Positions 54,244-62,588 of a stretch of 64,000 bases of DNA are shown in pieces. The notes below the pieces were generated by a model, which was not told where the DNA came from, ran no database searches, and saw only the letters and a list, made by a program, of their open reading frames with translations. The DNA comes from Streptomyces coeruleorubidus. Lineage in GTDB: Bacteria; Actinomycetota; Actinomycetes; Streptomycetales; Streptomycetaceae. Position 1 is the stretch's first letter. The number at the start of each line of letters is the position of its first letter. The stretch spans positions 1,860,001 through 1,924,000 of the forward strand of contig NZ_CP023694.1 of NCBI RefSeq assembly GCF_008705135.1, in the 5' to 3' direction. The translations under genes were made by a program, and so were the position numbers.

Positions 54244-54684
54244 TCACGGGCCGAAGATGAGAGCCATCCAGTGCTCGGGCCGCTCCAGCGCCGCGAACCC
54301 GACCTTCTCGTAGACCCCGTGCGCGTCGTGCGTGGCGAGCAGGACCCGCCGCACCCCGTACTCCCGCAGCTCGTCCCGTACGGCCGCGACGAGCGCGCTG
54401 CCGACACCCTTGCCGCGCACCGACGGGTCCACGTACACGTCACACAGCCACGCGAAGGTCGCCCGGTCCGTGATGACCCGGGCGTACGCCACCTGCTCAC
54501 CCGACGCCGTCTCGTACACGCCGAAGTTGAGCGAGCCCTCGATCGCCCGGTCCTGCTTCTCGCGCGGGCGGCCCAGCGCCCAGTACGCGTCGGTGGACAG
54601 CCAGTCGTGGACCCGCTCGGCGTCGACGCGGGCGGGGTCGGTGGATATCTCGTAGCCCTCGGGCAGGCTCGGCGTGTCGGTCAT
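54244..54684 (-). CDS. GNAT acetyltransferase
   Basis: A 146-residue GNAT protein (MTDTPSLPEGYEISTDPARV). TFAWLCDVYVDPSVRGKGVG is motif A with the R-G-K-G-V-G acetyl-CoA loop, and VLLATHDAHGVYEKVGFAAL is motif B with Tyr. The C-terminal HWMALIF is typical of a branch of small bacterial N-acetyltransferases. The substrate is unknown. It is 73 bp upstream of the phosphatase-like gene on the same strand and about 40 bp downstream of the MocR regulator gene. Confidence 0.87.
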   Translation of the reverse strand: MTDTPSLPEGYEISTDPARVDAERVHDWLSTDAYWALGRPREKQDRAIEGSLNFGVYETASGEQVAYARVITDRATFAWLCDVYVDPSVRGKGVGSALVAAVRDELREYGVRRVLLATHDAHGVYEKVGFAALERPEHWMALIFGP

Positions 54685-54724
54685 GACGGGATGCTGGCAG
54701 GTCGGGCGGCCAGGCGTCGAACGC

Positions 54725-56161
54725 TTATCCCAGCACCTCGTCGCAGGCAGTGCGCAGCCGCCGTACCCCCTCCGTGATCTCCCCGGTCCCCGCGACCGCC
54801 GCGAAGCTCAGCCGGATGTGCGCGGCCGGCGGTTCGGCGCTGAAGTAGGGGCGGCCGGGGGTGATCGCGACGCCCGCGCGTAGGGCAGCCGCCACGAGGG
54901 CCGGCTCGTCCGTCCCGTCCGGCAGGCGCGGCCACAGGTGGTAGCCGCCGGACGGCACGTGCGGCAGGGCGAGTTCCGGCAGGTGCAGCGCGAGGGCGGC
55001 GGTCATCGCGTCCCGGCGCGTTCTCAACTCGGCGGACACCGCTCGCAGATGGCGCGGCCAGGCGGGCGAGCCGACGAGTTCCAGTGCCGCCTCCTGAAGG
55101 GGCCGGGGCACGAAGAAGGTGTCGACGACCTGGATGGCGCGCAGCCGCTCCAGGACCGGTCCCCGCGCGGCCAGGGCGCTCACGCGGAAGCTCGGCGAGG
55201 TCGCCTTGGTCAGCGAGCAGACGTGGACGACGACACCGTCGAGGTCGTCGGCGGCCAGCGGGCGCGGCAGCGGGCCCGCGTCCTCGTGCACGAGCCGCCG
55301 CACGAAGTCGTCCTCGACGACGAACGCGCCCGCCGCGCGGGCGATGCGCAGCACCTCGCGGCGCCGCTCGGGCGCGAGCACGGCACCGGTGGGGTTCTGG
55401 AAGAGCGGCTGGCAGACGAAGGCCGGGGCGCCGGTGGCCCGGAACGCGTCGGCGAGCAGCGCCGGTTTCACGCCGTCCGGGTCCACCGGGACGGGCACCG
55501 GGCGCAGGCCCGCGGCTCGGGCGATGGCGAGCATGCCGGGGTAGGTCGGCGACTCGACGAGGACGGGGGCGCCGGGCGGGGCGAGGGCGCGCAGGGCGGT
55601 GGTGAGCGCGGACTGCCCGCCCGCGGTGACCAGCACCTCGGCGGCCGTGAAGGACCCGCCGATGCCCCGCGCGAACCACTCCCGCAGCTCCGGCAGCCCC
55701 TCCACGGGCGGGCGTCCCCAGGCGCCGGGACGGCGTCCGGCGCGTGACAGGGCGGCGGCCATCGCGCGCTCCGGCTGCAACGACGGGTGCAGATAGCCGC
55801 CGTTGAACTCGATCACGCCGGGCGGCGGGGCGGCCAGCGAGACCAGCACCCCGGAGGCGTCCACCGAGCGCGGTACGAGATCGGCGGCACCGTCGGCGCT
55901 GAGCGCGACCTCCTGCCAGGAGGTGTCCCCGGCCGGAGCCGGTGCCGTACGGGCCTGCGCGCGGAACGCGCCCGCGCCGGGCCGGGTGACCACCAGCCCC
56001 TCGGCGGCGAGCTGCGCCAGCGCCCGCGACACGGTCACGGGGCTCACCCGGAACCGCTCGACCAGGGCCCGGCTCGACGGCAGCTTTCCACCCGGCGAGT
56101 AGCGGTCGAGCTCTCGCCGAAGCTGTTCCGCCAGTTCACCCACGCTGCTACGCTCTTGCAT
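54725..56161 (-). CDS. MocR-type regulator: GntR helix-turn-helix fused to an aminotransferase-like domain
   Basis: A 478-residue protein from ATG 56161 (MQERSSVGELAEQLRRELDR). A GntR winged helix (about 1-75) with LPSSRALVERFRVSPVTVSR, then RALAQLAAEGLVVTRPGAGA, joins a fold-type I PLP domain with VTAGGQSALTTALRAL, VESPTYPGMLAIARAAG, PLFQNPTGAVLAPERR and SLTKATSPSFRVS (PLP Lys). MocR proteins sense PLP or amino compounds and control nearby genes. The divergent EamA exporter is the likely target. Its start codon overlaps that of the exporter, and TACTCT 8 bp before the ATG suggests a leaderless mRNA. Confidence 0.9.
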   Translation of the reverse strand: MQERSSVGELAEQLRRELDRYSPGGKLPSSRALVERFRVSPVTVSRALAQLAAEGLVVTRPGAGAFRAQARTAPAPAGDTSWQEVALSADGAADLVPRSVDASGVLVSLAAPPPGVIEFNGGYLHPSLQPERAMAAALSRAGRRPGAWGRPPVEGLPELREWFARGIGGSFTAAEVLVTAGGQSALTTALRALAPPGAPVLVESPTYPGMLAIARAAGLRPVPVPVDPDGVKPALLADAFRATGAPAFVCQPLFQNPTGAVLAPERRREVLRIARAAGAFVVEDDFVRRLVHEDAGPLPRPLAADDLDGVVVHVCSLTKATSPSFRVSALAARGPVLERLRAIQVVDTFFVPRPLQEAALELVGSPAWPRHLRAVSAELRTRRDAMTAALALHLPELALPHVPSGGYHLWPRLPDGTDEPALVAAALRAGVAITPGRPYFSAEPPAAHIRLSFAAVAGTGEITEGVRRLRTACDEVLG

Positions 56162-56183
56162 GAGAGTACAGAGTAGCGCTACT
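56149..56183. promoter_or_regulatory. Overlapping divergent starts with two palindromes (MocR operator candidate)
   Basis: TACGCTCTTGCATGAGAGTA (56149-56168) is palindromic at most positions and contains both start codons, which share CATG. AGTAGCGCTACT (56172-56183) is a perfect 12-bp palindrome next to it. TANNNT hexamers occur on both strands at leaderless spacing. A regulator bound here would block transcription both ways. Confidence 0.55.
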
Positions 56184-57077
56184 ACCGCATCCCGGATAGC
56201 AGTCGCCACGGAGCGGGACCGGCCCGGCCTCGGCACCCTCCAGGCCGCCCTGGGCGTCATCGCCTTCTCCCTCACCTTCCCCGCCACCGCCTGGGGTCTG
56301 GAGGGCTTCGGGCCCTGGTCGCTCGTCGCCGTCCGCAGTGTCCTCGCCGCGGTGATCGCGGGCGGTGCTCTGCTGGCGCTGCGGGTGCCGCTGCCCGCCC
56401 GCCGCCACTGGTTCGGCCTCGCCGTCGTCGCGGCCGGTGTCGTGCTCGGTTTCCCGCTGCTCACCACGCTCGCGCTGGAGACCTCGACCACCGCGCACGC
56501 CGCCGTCGTGGTCGGACTGCTTCCCCTGACCACGGCTCTCTTCTCCGCCCTGCGCATCGGCACCCGCCCCTCGCGCACCTTCTGGGCGGCGGCCCTCGCC
56601 GGCGCGGCGGCGGTGCTGGCCTTCACCGTGCAGCAGAGCGGCGGCGCGCTGAGCACGGCCGACGTGTACCTCTTCGCCGCGCTGCTGGTGTGCGCGGCCG
56701 GCTACACCGAGGGCGGCCGGCTGGCCCGGGTCATGCCGGGCTGGCACGTCATCGGCTGGGCGCTGGTGCTGTGCCTGCCGCTGACCGTGCCCGTCGCCGC
56801 GTTCGCGCTGGCGCAGGAGCCCGTGCGGCTCACCGCGCACAGCGTCACCGGGCTGCTCTGGGTCGCGGCGGGTTCGCAGTTCCTCGGACTGGTCGTCTGG
56901 TACCGGGGCATGGCGGCCGTCGGCATCCCGAAGGCCAGCCAGTTGCAGCTCGCTCAGCCCCTGCTCACACTGGTGTGGTCGGTGCTGCTGCTGGGCGAGC
57001 ACCTCCCGGTGGCCGCCCCGCTGACAGCCGCGGCGGTGCTGGTCTGCATCGCCGTCACACAACGGGCGCGCGGCTGA
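56160..57077 (+). CDS. EamA/DMT-family exporter
   Basis: A 305-residue transporter of the drug/metabolite superfamily from ATG 56160 (MRVQSSATTASRIAVATERD). No other start lies between this codon and the first helix. Ten membrane segments in two EamA halves can be drawn. GFGPWSLVAVRSVLAAVIAG begins the first half, and LLWVAAGSQFLGLVVWYRGM followed by SQLQLAQPLLTLVWSVLLLG ends the second with the usual repeat marker. It is likely to export an amino acid or small metabolite, perhaps the ligand of the divergent MocR regulator. Confidence 0.9.
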   Translation: MRVQSSATTASRIAVATERDRPGLGTLQAALGVIAFSLTFPATAWGLEGFGPWSLVAVRSVLAAVIAGGALLALRVPLPARRHWFGLAVVAAGVVLGFPLLTTLALETSTTAHAAVVVGLLPLTTALFSALRIGTRPSRTFWAAALAGAAAVLAFTVQQSGGALSTADVYLFAALLVCAAGYTEGGRLARVMPGWHVIGWALVLCLPLTVPVAAFALAQEPVRLTAHSVTGLLWVAAGSQFLGLVVWYRGMAAVGIPKASQLQLAQPLLTLVWSVLLLGEHLPVAAPLTAAAVLVCIAVTQRARG

Positions 57078-57169
57078 GCGGGGCACGCACGGCCCCTGCC
57101 GAGTGGCGCCCCCGGCCGTAGACTCAAAGGCCACGGACCGCTGCTCCACACCTCGCGAGGAGGCCCCAG

Positions 57170-57370
57170 ATGCGCGCAACCGTGGGCGACCAGCTTGTCC
57201 AGCACGGCAGGGTGGTCGGTCAGCACGACAAGGTCGGCGAGATCGTCGAAGTGCTGGGCCGGGAGGGCAACCCGCCGTACCGCGTCCGGTTCGAGGACGG
57301 GCACGAGGGCGTGTGCTCGCCGGGACCCGACACCGAGATCCGGCACCGGGAGACCACGACCGGGCCATGA
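57170..57370 (+). CDS. DUF1918 protein
   Basis: A 66-residue protein, MRATVGDQLVQHGRVVGQHD, then KVGEIVEVLGREGNPPYRVR and GHEGVCSPGPDTEI. It is a small SH3-like beta barrel found widely in actinobacteria. No catalytic residue or signal peptide is visible. AGGAGG lies upstream of ATG 57170. It is convergent with the GHL10 hydrolase gene, with only 1 bp between their ends. The role is unknown. Confidence 0.88.
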   Translation: MRATVGDQLVQHGRVVGQHDKVGEIVEVLGREGNPPYRVRFEDGHEGVCSPGPDTEIRHRETTTGP

Positions 57371-57371
57371 T

Positions 57372-58622
57372 TCAGCGCGGCGGCGCCGCCGGCTGCCCGT
57401 AGTGGTCGGCGACCACCCTCGCCATCGCCCCGATCCGATCGGCCGCCACGTCCTTGGCGGCGAAGAAGACGTGCCCGCGCACCTGCGCGTGCTCCCTGGC
57501 CAGCGTCAGGTGCCGGGACAGCTCGGCCGGGTCCTGCCAGGCCGCGGGCTGCGCCGGGTCACCGGCCTTGTACAGCGCCTCCCCCACGTAGAGCCGCGTC
57601 GAGGTGCCGCGCGCGACCTCCGCCCACCAGGGCAGCAGCTTCGCGTAGTCGGCGGCGGAGAAGCCGATGTTCCAGTACAGCTGCGGGACGATGTAGTCGA
57701 TCCAGCTCTTGCGCACCCACTTGCGCGTGTCCGCGTGCAGGTCGTCGTAGGTCTGCACGCCCGCCCGGGTGTCCGAGCCGCGCGAGTCGGTGGCGGCGTT
57801 GCGCCACACGCCGAAGGGGCTGATGCCGAAGGGGGTGCCGGGCCGGACCCGCTTGATGCGGTCCGCCGTCTCCCGGACCAGCTTGTCGATGTTGTCCCGC
57901 CGCCAGGCGGCCCGGTCGGGGAAGCCGGCACCGTACTCGTCGTAGGCCGTGTCGTCGTCGAAGGTCTGGCCCGCGACCGGGTACGGGTAGAAGTAGTCGT
58001 CGAAGTGGACGCCGTCCACGGGGTACTTCGCCACCGCGTCGAGCATCGCCTCCTGCACGAAGCCCCGGACCTCGGGCAGCCCGGGGTTGTAGTAGAGCTT
58101 CCCGCCGTAGGTCACCACCCAGTCCGGGTTCGTGCGGGCGGGGTGGTCGGCGGCGAGCCGGGTCGGGTCGGCGTGGGCGGCGACCCGGTACGGGTTGAAC
58201 CAGGCGTGCAGCTTCAGGCCGCGGGCGTGGGCCTCCTCCACGGCCGTGCCCAGCGGGTCCCAGCCGGGATCCTTGCCCTGGGTGCCGGTGAGGTACTGCG
58301 ACCACGGCTCGAACGGCGAGGGCCACAGGGCGTCCGCCGTGGGCCGGACCTGGAAGACCACGGTGTTGAGCCGGTTGCGGACCGCCCTGTCGAGGTGGGT
58401 GATCAGCTCGGCCCGCTGCCGCGTGGCGGTCAGCCCCGGCTTCGACGGCCAGTCGCGGTTGGCCACGGTGGCCAGCCACACGCCCCGCATCTCGGAGGCC
58501 GCCCTGCCGTCGCCCTTGCCGTCACCACCGCCGTCCCGCTTGGGCGCGGCCGACGCCGGAGGCATCATCGTGAAAGCCGACAGCGCCGCCACCGCGAACG
58601 CCCTGCGTGACACTCGTCCCAT
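57372..58622 (-). CDS. Tat-exported glycoside-hydrolase-like protein, GHL10 family
   Basis: A 416-residue protein from ATG 58622 (MGRVSRRAFAVAALSAFTMM), with GGGG 7 bp upstream. SRRAFAVAALS is a twin-arginine signal cut near ASAAPK. The mature part is a (beta/alpha)8 barrel: MRGVWLATVANRDWPSKPGL, NTVVFQVRPTADALWPSPFE, LHAWFNPYRVAA, VDGVHFDDYFYPYP and GISPFGVWRNAATDSRGSDT, all GHL10 (PF02638) marks with Asp pairs for catalysis. It probably cleaves a cell-wall or capsule glycan. The substrate is unknown. Confidence 0.9.
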   Translation of the reverse strand: MGRVSRRAFAVAALSAFTMMPPASAAPKRDGGGDGKGDGRAASEMRGVWLATVANRDWPSKPGLTATRQRAELITHLDRAVRNRLNTVVFQVRPTADALWPSPFEPWSQYLTGTQGKDPGWDPLGTAVEEAHARGLKLHAWFNPYRVAAHADPTRLAADHPARTNPDWVVTYGGKLYYNPGLPEVRGFVQEAMLDAVAKYPVDGVHFDDYFYPYPVAGQTFDDDTAYDEYGAGFPDRAAWRRDNIDKLVRETADRIKRVRPGTPFGISPFGVWRNAATDSRGSDTRAGVQTYDDLHADTRKWVRKSWIDYIVPQLYWNIGFSAADYAKLLPWWAEVARGTSTRLYVGEALYKAGDPAQPAAWQDPAELSRHLTLAREHAQVRGHVFFAAKDVAADRIGAMARVVADHYGQPAAPPR

Positions 58623-58802
58623 CCGCATGCCCCAAAAAGCCGCGGATCCGCCCGGTCGCGGATCGCTCCGCGCCCAGCATGCCCGAAGCGGACCCGACCC
58701 CCGCGATCGATCATCGATACTTGGGAGTAACGTGCACGAACGGAGCAGGCACCGGAATCCGGAGCACCTGCCCGGAAGTGGATCAGCAGCGAAAGGGACG
58801 AT

Positions 58803-59678
58803 GTGACGGACACCCCAGCGGGAGACATTGCACGCGTCGGAGTCGTGGGCTGCGGTCAGATGGGCGCGGGGATCGCCGAGGTGTGCGCCCGGTCCGGTCT
58901 GGACGTCATGGTCGCCGAGACGACCGGCGAGGCCCTGGAGATCGGCCGGACCCGGCTGTTCAACTCCCTGGCCAAGGCGGCCGAGCGCGGCAAGATCACC
59001 GAGGAGGAGCTGGAGGCCACGCAGGCCCGCCTGAGCTTCACCACGGACCTCGGCGAGTTCGCCGACCGCGACCTGGTGATCGAGGCCGTCGTCGAGAACG
59101 AGCAGGTCAAGACCGAGATCTTCCAGGTCCTCGACCAGGTCGTGACCCGGCCCGACGCCATCCTGGCCTCCAACACCTCCTCCATCCCGCTGGTCAAGCT
59201 GGCGGTGGCGACCTCGCGGCCCGACCAGGTCATCGGCATCCACTTCTTCAACCCGGCCCCGGTGCAGAAGCTCGTCGAGCTGATCCCGGCCCTCACCACG
59301 TCCGAGGGCACGCTGAGCCGGGCCCAGTTGTTCACCGAGAAGATGCTGGGCAAGCACGCGATCCGCGCCCAGGACCGCTCCGGGTTCGTGGTGAACGCCC
59401 TGCTGATCCCGTACCTGCTCTCCGCGATCCGGATGTTCGAGACGGGCATCGCCAGCCGCGAGGACATCGACAACGGCATGGAGATGGGCTGCGCCCACCC
59501 GATGGGCCCGCTGAAGCTGTCCGACCTCATCGGCCTGGACACGGTCGCCTCGGTGGCCCAGTCCATGTACGAGGAGTACAAGGAGCCCCTGTACGCCGCT
59601 CCCCCGCTCCTCCAGCGCATGGTCGACGCGGGCCGGCTGGGCCGCAAGACCGGGTCGGGCTTCTACACCTACGACTGA
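58803..59678 (+). CDS. 3-hydroxybutyryl-CoA dehydrogenase
   Basis: A 291-residue enzyme from GTG 58803 with AAAGGGA upstream. VGVVGCGQMGAGIAEVCARS is the NAD-binding loop, VIGIHFFNPAPVQKLVELIP holds the catalytic His with Glu nearby, and MEMGCAHPMGPLKLSDLIGL is the C-terminal dimer domain. It interconverts 3-hydroxybutyryl-CoA and acetoacetyl-CoA, feeding butyryl-CoA or ethylmalonyl-CoA units for polyketides. Complete and probably monocistronic, divergent from the GHL10 gene. Confidence 0.93.
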   Translation: MTDTPAGDIARVGVVGCGQMGAGIAEVCARSGLDVMVAETTGEALEIGRTRLFNSLAKAAERGKITEEELEATQARLSFTTDLGEFADRDLVIEAVVENEQVKTEIFQVLDQVVTRPDAILASNTSSIPLVKLAVATSRPDQVIGIHFFNPAPVQKLVELIPALTTSEGTLSRAQLFTEKMLGKHAIRAQDRSGFVVNALLIPYLLSAIRMFETGIASREDIDNGMEMGCAHPMGPLKLSDLIGLDTVASVAQSMYEEYKEPLYAAPPLLQRMVDAGRLGRKTGSGFYTYD

Positions 59679-59700
59679 CCGCCCGGCTGACGCCGGCATC

Positions 59701-59931
59701 TCAGCGCCGCCGCTCCTCCGGCCACGGCCGGAACCGGCGGCGTCCCCATTCGGCCGCCTGCTCGTTGAGGCGGCTGTGCAGCCAGCCCATCCAGAGGGCG
59801 AGCGGAGTGGTCACGAGAGCGAGCAGCAGTGCCGTGCCCCACTCCTGCCCGCCGGAGGAGAACCGGAGCACCACGACCGACAGCGCGTAGAGCGCCAGCG
59901 CGTACGCCGCGTTCTTCTGCCACTTCGTCAT
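59701..59931 (-). CDS. Small two-span membrane protein
   Basis: A 76-residue protein from ATG 59931 (MTKWQKNAAYALALYALSVV). Two membrane segments (AAYALALYALSVVVLRF and TALLLALVTTPLALWMGWLH) are followed by a basic tail (GRRRFRPWPEERRR). No family with a known role is recognised. It is convergent with the 3-hydroxybutyryl-CoA dehydrogenase gene, ending 22 bp beyond it. Confidence 0.75.
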   Translation of the reverse strand: MTKWQKNAAYALALYALSVVVLRFSSGGQEWGTALLLALVTTPLALWMGWLHSRLNEQAAEWGRRRFRPWPEERRR

Positions 59932-59986
59932 GCGCCCCGGGTACCCCCGAGGCTGATTACTGACGGTCAGAATCCGGCCAACCTAC

Positions 59987-60016
59987 GGGCCCGGCACCGG
60001 AATGGGTGCCGGGCCC
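59987..60016. terminator. Strong hairpin in a divergent intergenic region
   Basis: GGGCCCGGCACC (59987-59998) and GGTGCCGGGCCC (60005-60016) are perfect 12-bp arms with a 6-nt loop. No gene on either side ends here: the left gene starts at 59931 and the right at 60150. It looks like a terminator but would end a transcript with no visible gene. Confidence 0.55.
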
Positions 60017-60149
60017 GCGGCATTCACACACCGTGTGCGCGCCGGGCTCGCATATGCCCGTCGCACACTCTCCCCAGGCGTCCACCAGGCGAGTTGACTC
60101 CCAGTGCGCATGCAAGGGATGCGCAACAACTACGGAAAGGAGCGGACTC

Positions 60150-60407
60150 GTGACCGTCGATCCCGAGCATCCGGTCGTTCATGGAGAACTCGCAGAGTTA
60201 CGACGCCGCCTCGACGTGGCGTACGCCCGTGTCGAGGGCGGGCTGGCTCTGCTCAGCCACCGCACCGAGGAGACCGCCAAGGAACTCGACGAGCTCAACA
60301 CCCGGATCAACTCACTGGAACACGCGCGCTGGCCGCTGCCCGCGGTCGCCGCCCTCACCGCCGTGGGTGCCCTCGTCGTGGCGATCTGGCAGGCACTGGG
60401 ACGCTAG
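60150..60407 (+). CDS. Small coiled-coil protein with C-terminal membrane anchor
   Basis: An 85-residue protein from GTG 60150 with AAAGGAG 8 bp upstream. Residues 10-60 (ELAELRRRLDVAYARVEGGL, then RTEETAKELDELNTRINSLE) are heptad-like and should form a coiled coil. One membrane segment ends the chain (LPAVAALTAVGALVVAIWQAL). It looks like a tail-anchored or single-span scaffold. It stops at TAG 60405-60407, inside the end of the palindromic element. Function unknown. Confidence 0.75.
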   Translation: MTVDPEHPVVHGELAELRRRLDVAYARVEGGLALLSHRTEETAKELDELNTRINSLEHARWPLPAVAALTAVGALVVAIWQALGR

Positions 60408-60592
60408 GGCCTGTCGTTTGGATCACACCGCAGACGCGGGGTCTGGCACGCGCATCTGCCGCGTTGTCGTCGGTTGCCGACGCTCCGCGTCGACGCCCTC
60501 CTCCGCCTTGCAGCTGCACGCACCAGACCCCGCTCACCGGCGCTGAACAGCACCGTCGTTTTCCTGCGGCCTGATCCAAACGACAGACCCTA
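60405..60592. mobile_element. MITE-like element, 188 bp with 21-bp terminal inverted repeats
   Basis: The ends 60405-60425 and 60572-60592 are inverted copies with one mismatch in 21. The outer sequence is CTAG on both sides and the ends read CTAGGGCCTGTCGTTTGGAT and CTAGGGTCTGTCGTTTGGAT. The interior has no gene. Its left end provides the TAG stop of the coiled-coil gene, and the right end lies 2 bp from the NUDIX gene stop. The opening CTAGGGCCTGTC is shared with 40612. Confidence 0.68.
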
Positions 60593-60594
60593 GC

Positions 60595-61140
60595 TCAGGG
60601 CAACGTGTCCTGTCCGAGCCTGAGATGGTGCAGCAGCAGTAACGCGGCCGCCATGTTGGCGGCCGGGACCTCCCCGCGGGCGACCATGTCGGGGACGAGC
60701 TTGAGGGGGACCCATTCCCGGCGGTCCGACTCGAAGTCGTCCACGGGGTGCCCGACGTACTCGCCCTCGTCGGCCCAGTACACGTGGTGCCGGGCGTCGG
60801 TGAGCCCGTTGGACGGCTCCACGCTCATGAGGTGGTGCAGGGGTCCCGGCCGCCAGCCGGTCTCCTCCTCCAGTTCCCTGGCGGCCGCGCGGGCGATGTC
60901 CTCGCCGTCCTCGACGACGCCCGCCGCGAGTTCCCACCCCCAGCTGTCGGTGATGAAGCGGTGCCGCCAGAGCAGCAGCACCTCGTTGGCCTCGTTCACG
61001 ACCGTGGCCACGGCAACGGGCCGCAGCCGTATGAGGAAGTGGTCGAGGTGCCGGCCGTCCGGCAGTTCGACATCCGCGAGATTGACGCTGAACCAGCGGT
61101 TTGAGTACACAGTTTGTTCGTTGTGTTTCGTCCACTGCAC
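60595..61140 (-). CDS. NUDIX hydrolase, ADP-ribose-pyrophosphatase-like
   Basis: A 181-residue protein from GTG 61140 (VQWTKHNEQTVYSNRWFSVN), with AAGGTGG 8 bp upstream. A longer frame to 61206 lacks a site. The Nudix box is AGVVEDGEDIARAAARELEEETGW, with all Glu and Arg positions kept. The N-terminal beta-sheet and the box followed by a Pro-containing loop (HHLMSVEPSNGLTDARHHVY) resemble the ADP-ribose and sugar-nucleotide branch. The actual substrate is not settled. It lies just beyond the palindromic element and downstream of the NsdA-like regulator gene. Confidence 0.87.
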   Translation of the reverse strand: MQWTKHNEQTVYSNRWFSVNLADVELPDGRHLDHFLIRLRPVAVATVVNEANEVLLLWRHRFITDSWGWELAAGVVEDGEDIARAAARELEEETGWRPGPLHHLMSVEPSNGLTDARHHVYWADEGEYVGHPVDDFESDRREWVPLKLVPDMVARGEVPAANMAAALLLLHHLRLGQDTLP

Positions 61141-61247
61141 GGTTCTGCCACCTTCCGTCGAGTAAGTGGCAATATCGCAGCAGGGATGGAATGACAGCAG
61201 GCGCACGGGAAGTCGCTCGGGATGACGTGGGCGCCCGTCGCCCGGGT

Positions 61248-62588
61248 CTACAACGGTACGCGCAGTGCCCCGTCGATGAGTTCCGCGGCCTCGGCCGTGC
61301 CCGAGCAGCCGCTGCGCACCAGGTGCTCCCGCACCGCGCGCAAACGGTCGCGCAGCCGCTGGGACTCCATGCCGCGGGCCTGCTCGGCCATCTGCACGGC
61401 GATGGCCACGGCCTTGTCCGCGTTGCCCTGCCGCAGCTCGATCGTGCTGAGCATGGCCAGCCGGTGCACCCGGCCGCGGTCGTGCGCCGGGTTGTCGACC
61501 GCGGCCGCGGCATGCTCCCCGGCGGCCGCGATCTCGCCGAGACTCAGCAGCGCCTCCGCCACCTGGACGTTGACCAGCCCCGGCTGGACATAGCCGGTCT
61601 CGTCGGGCTCGTAGCCACGCCGGATGCGGGCGGCGGCCTGCTCGGCCCGCCGGATGCAGGACAGGGCGCTCGTGCCGTCACCGAGATGCGCGTACGCCTT
61701 GGCCTGCATCGCGTACAGGTCGGAGGCGAGCGCCGGGGTGATGTGCCTGCCGGCGGCCCGCAGCGCGGCCTCCGCGAAGGCGACGGCCTGCCGGTGCTCC
61801 CGCATGAACAGCGACTGGTTGACCAGCAGCGCGATGATGTAGGCGCCGAGCCCCCGGTCGCCGCTGGCCTTGGCGAGCCGCAGGGCCTGGTGGAAGTAGC
61901 GCTGCGCGAGGCCGTGCGCGTCGGAGTCGTAGGCGCAGATCCCGGCGACGGCCACCAACCCGCCCGTGGCCCGGTGCAGTTGACGCCCGGTCTCGTCGGT
62001 GTAGCTGCCCCGCAGCAGCGGCGCGGCCTCGGCGTTGAGGAAGCCGACGATGCGCGCCCGTGTCGCGATGCCCCCGGCCTTGCGGTACATCTGCTCGTAG
62101 TGCGTACGGGCGGCCCGCAGCATCTCCAGGTCGCCCGGGGTGACCCGGTGTCTGCCGCCGCGGGAGACGTCCACGTCCTCCGGCGGGTTCTCCCACTCCC
62201 ACACCGGCATGACGGCGGGCGTGCCGGTGAGCGCGGGCGCGCCCAGGATGTGCGGGCGCTGCTGCTGGTCGGAGCGCCACAGGGCGGTGGCCCGCTCGAC
62301 GAAGCCGGACAGCGAGCCGGTGTGCGGAGCGGACGGCTCACCGGGCACGCCCAGGCCGATGTCGTCCAGGGTGACCTGCCGCCGCAACCGGGCGGCGAGC
62401 ACCTCGCAGATCAGGTCGGGCACCTGGCCCCGGGGACGCTGCCCCTTCAACCACCGGGCGACGGCGGTGTGTTCGTACCTCAGGGACAGGCCGCGCGCCC
62501 GTCCCGCCTGGTTGACATGTGCGGCCAGCCCCGCGTGCGAGATCCCGGCCTCGTCCAGGATCGCGTCGAGCAGAGTGTTGGGCTGCAT
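61248..62588 (-). CDS. NsdA-like regulator: helix-turn-helix plus TPR domain
   Basis: A 446-residue protein from ATG 62588 (MQPNTLLDAILDEAGISHAG), with GGGGGG 7 bp upstream. The N-terminus (1-75) is an XRE/NsdA-type DNA-binding segment (LAAHVNQAGRARGLSLRYEH then TAVARWLKGQRPRGQVPDLI). From about residue 180 come helical TPR-like repeats (HYEQMYRKAGGIATRARIVG, LLVNQSLFMREHRQAVAFAE, VAIAVQMAEQARGMESQRLR). NsdA relatives in Streptomyces restrain sporulation and antibiotic production. This one looks complete. Whether it binds DNA and what it controls is unknown. Confidence 0.82.
   Translation of the reverse strand: MQPNTLLDAILDEAGISHAGLAAHVNQAGRARGLSLRYEHTAVARWLKGQRPRGQVPDLICEVLAARLRRQVTLDDIGLGVPGEPSAPHTGSLSGFVERATALWRSDQQQRPHILGAPALTGTPAVMPVWEWENPPEDVDVSRGGRHRVTPGDLEMLRAARTHYEQMYRKAGGIATRARIVGFLNAEAAPLLRGSYTDETGRQLHRATGGLVAVAGICAYDSDAHGLAQRYFHQALRLAKASGDRGLGAYIIALLVNQSLFMREHRQAVAFAEAALRAAGRHITPALASDLYAMQAKAYAHLGDGTSALSCIRRAEQAAARIRRGYEPDETGYVQPGLVNVQVAEALLSLGEIAAAGEHAAAAVDNPAHDRGRVHRLAMLSTIELRQGNADKAVAIAVQMAEQARGMESQRLRDRLRAVREHLVRSGCSGTAEAAELIDGALRVPL

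Noticed and set aside
57372-59699. Open frame extending the GHL10 hydrolase upstream across 3-hydroxybutyryl-CoA dehydrogenase on the other strand
   Set aside because: The upstream part is antisense to a clear dehydrogenase gene, and the hydrolase has its own Tat signal starting at 58622.
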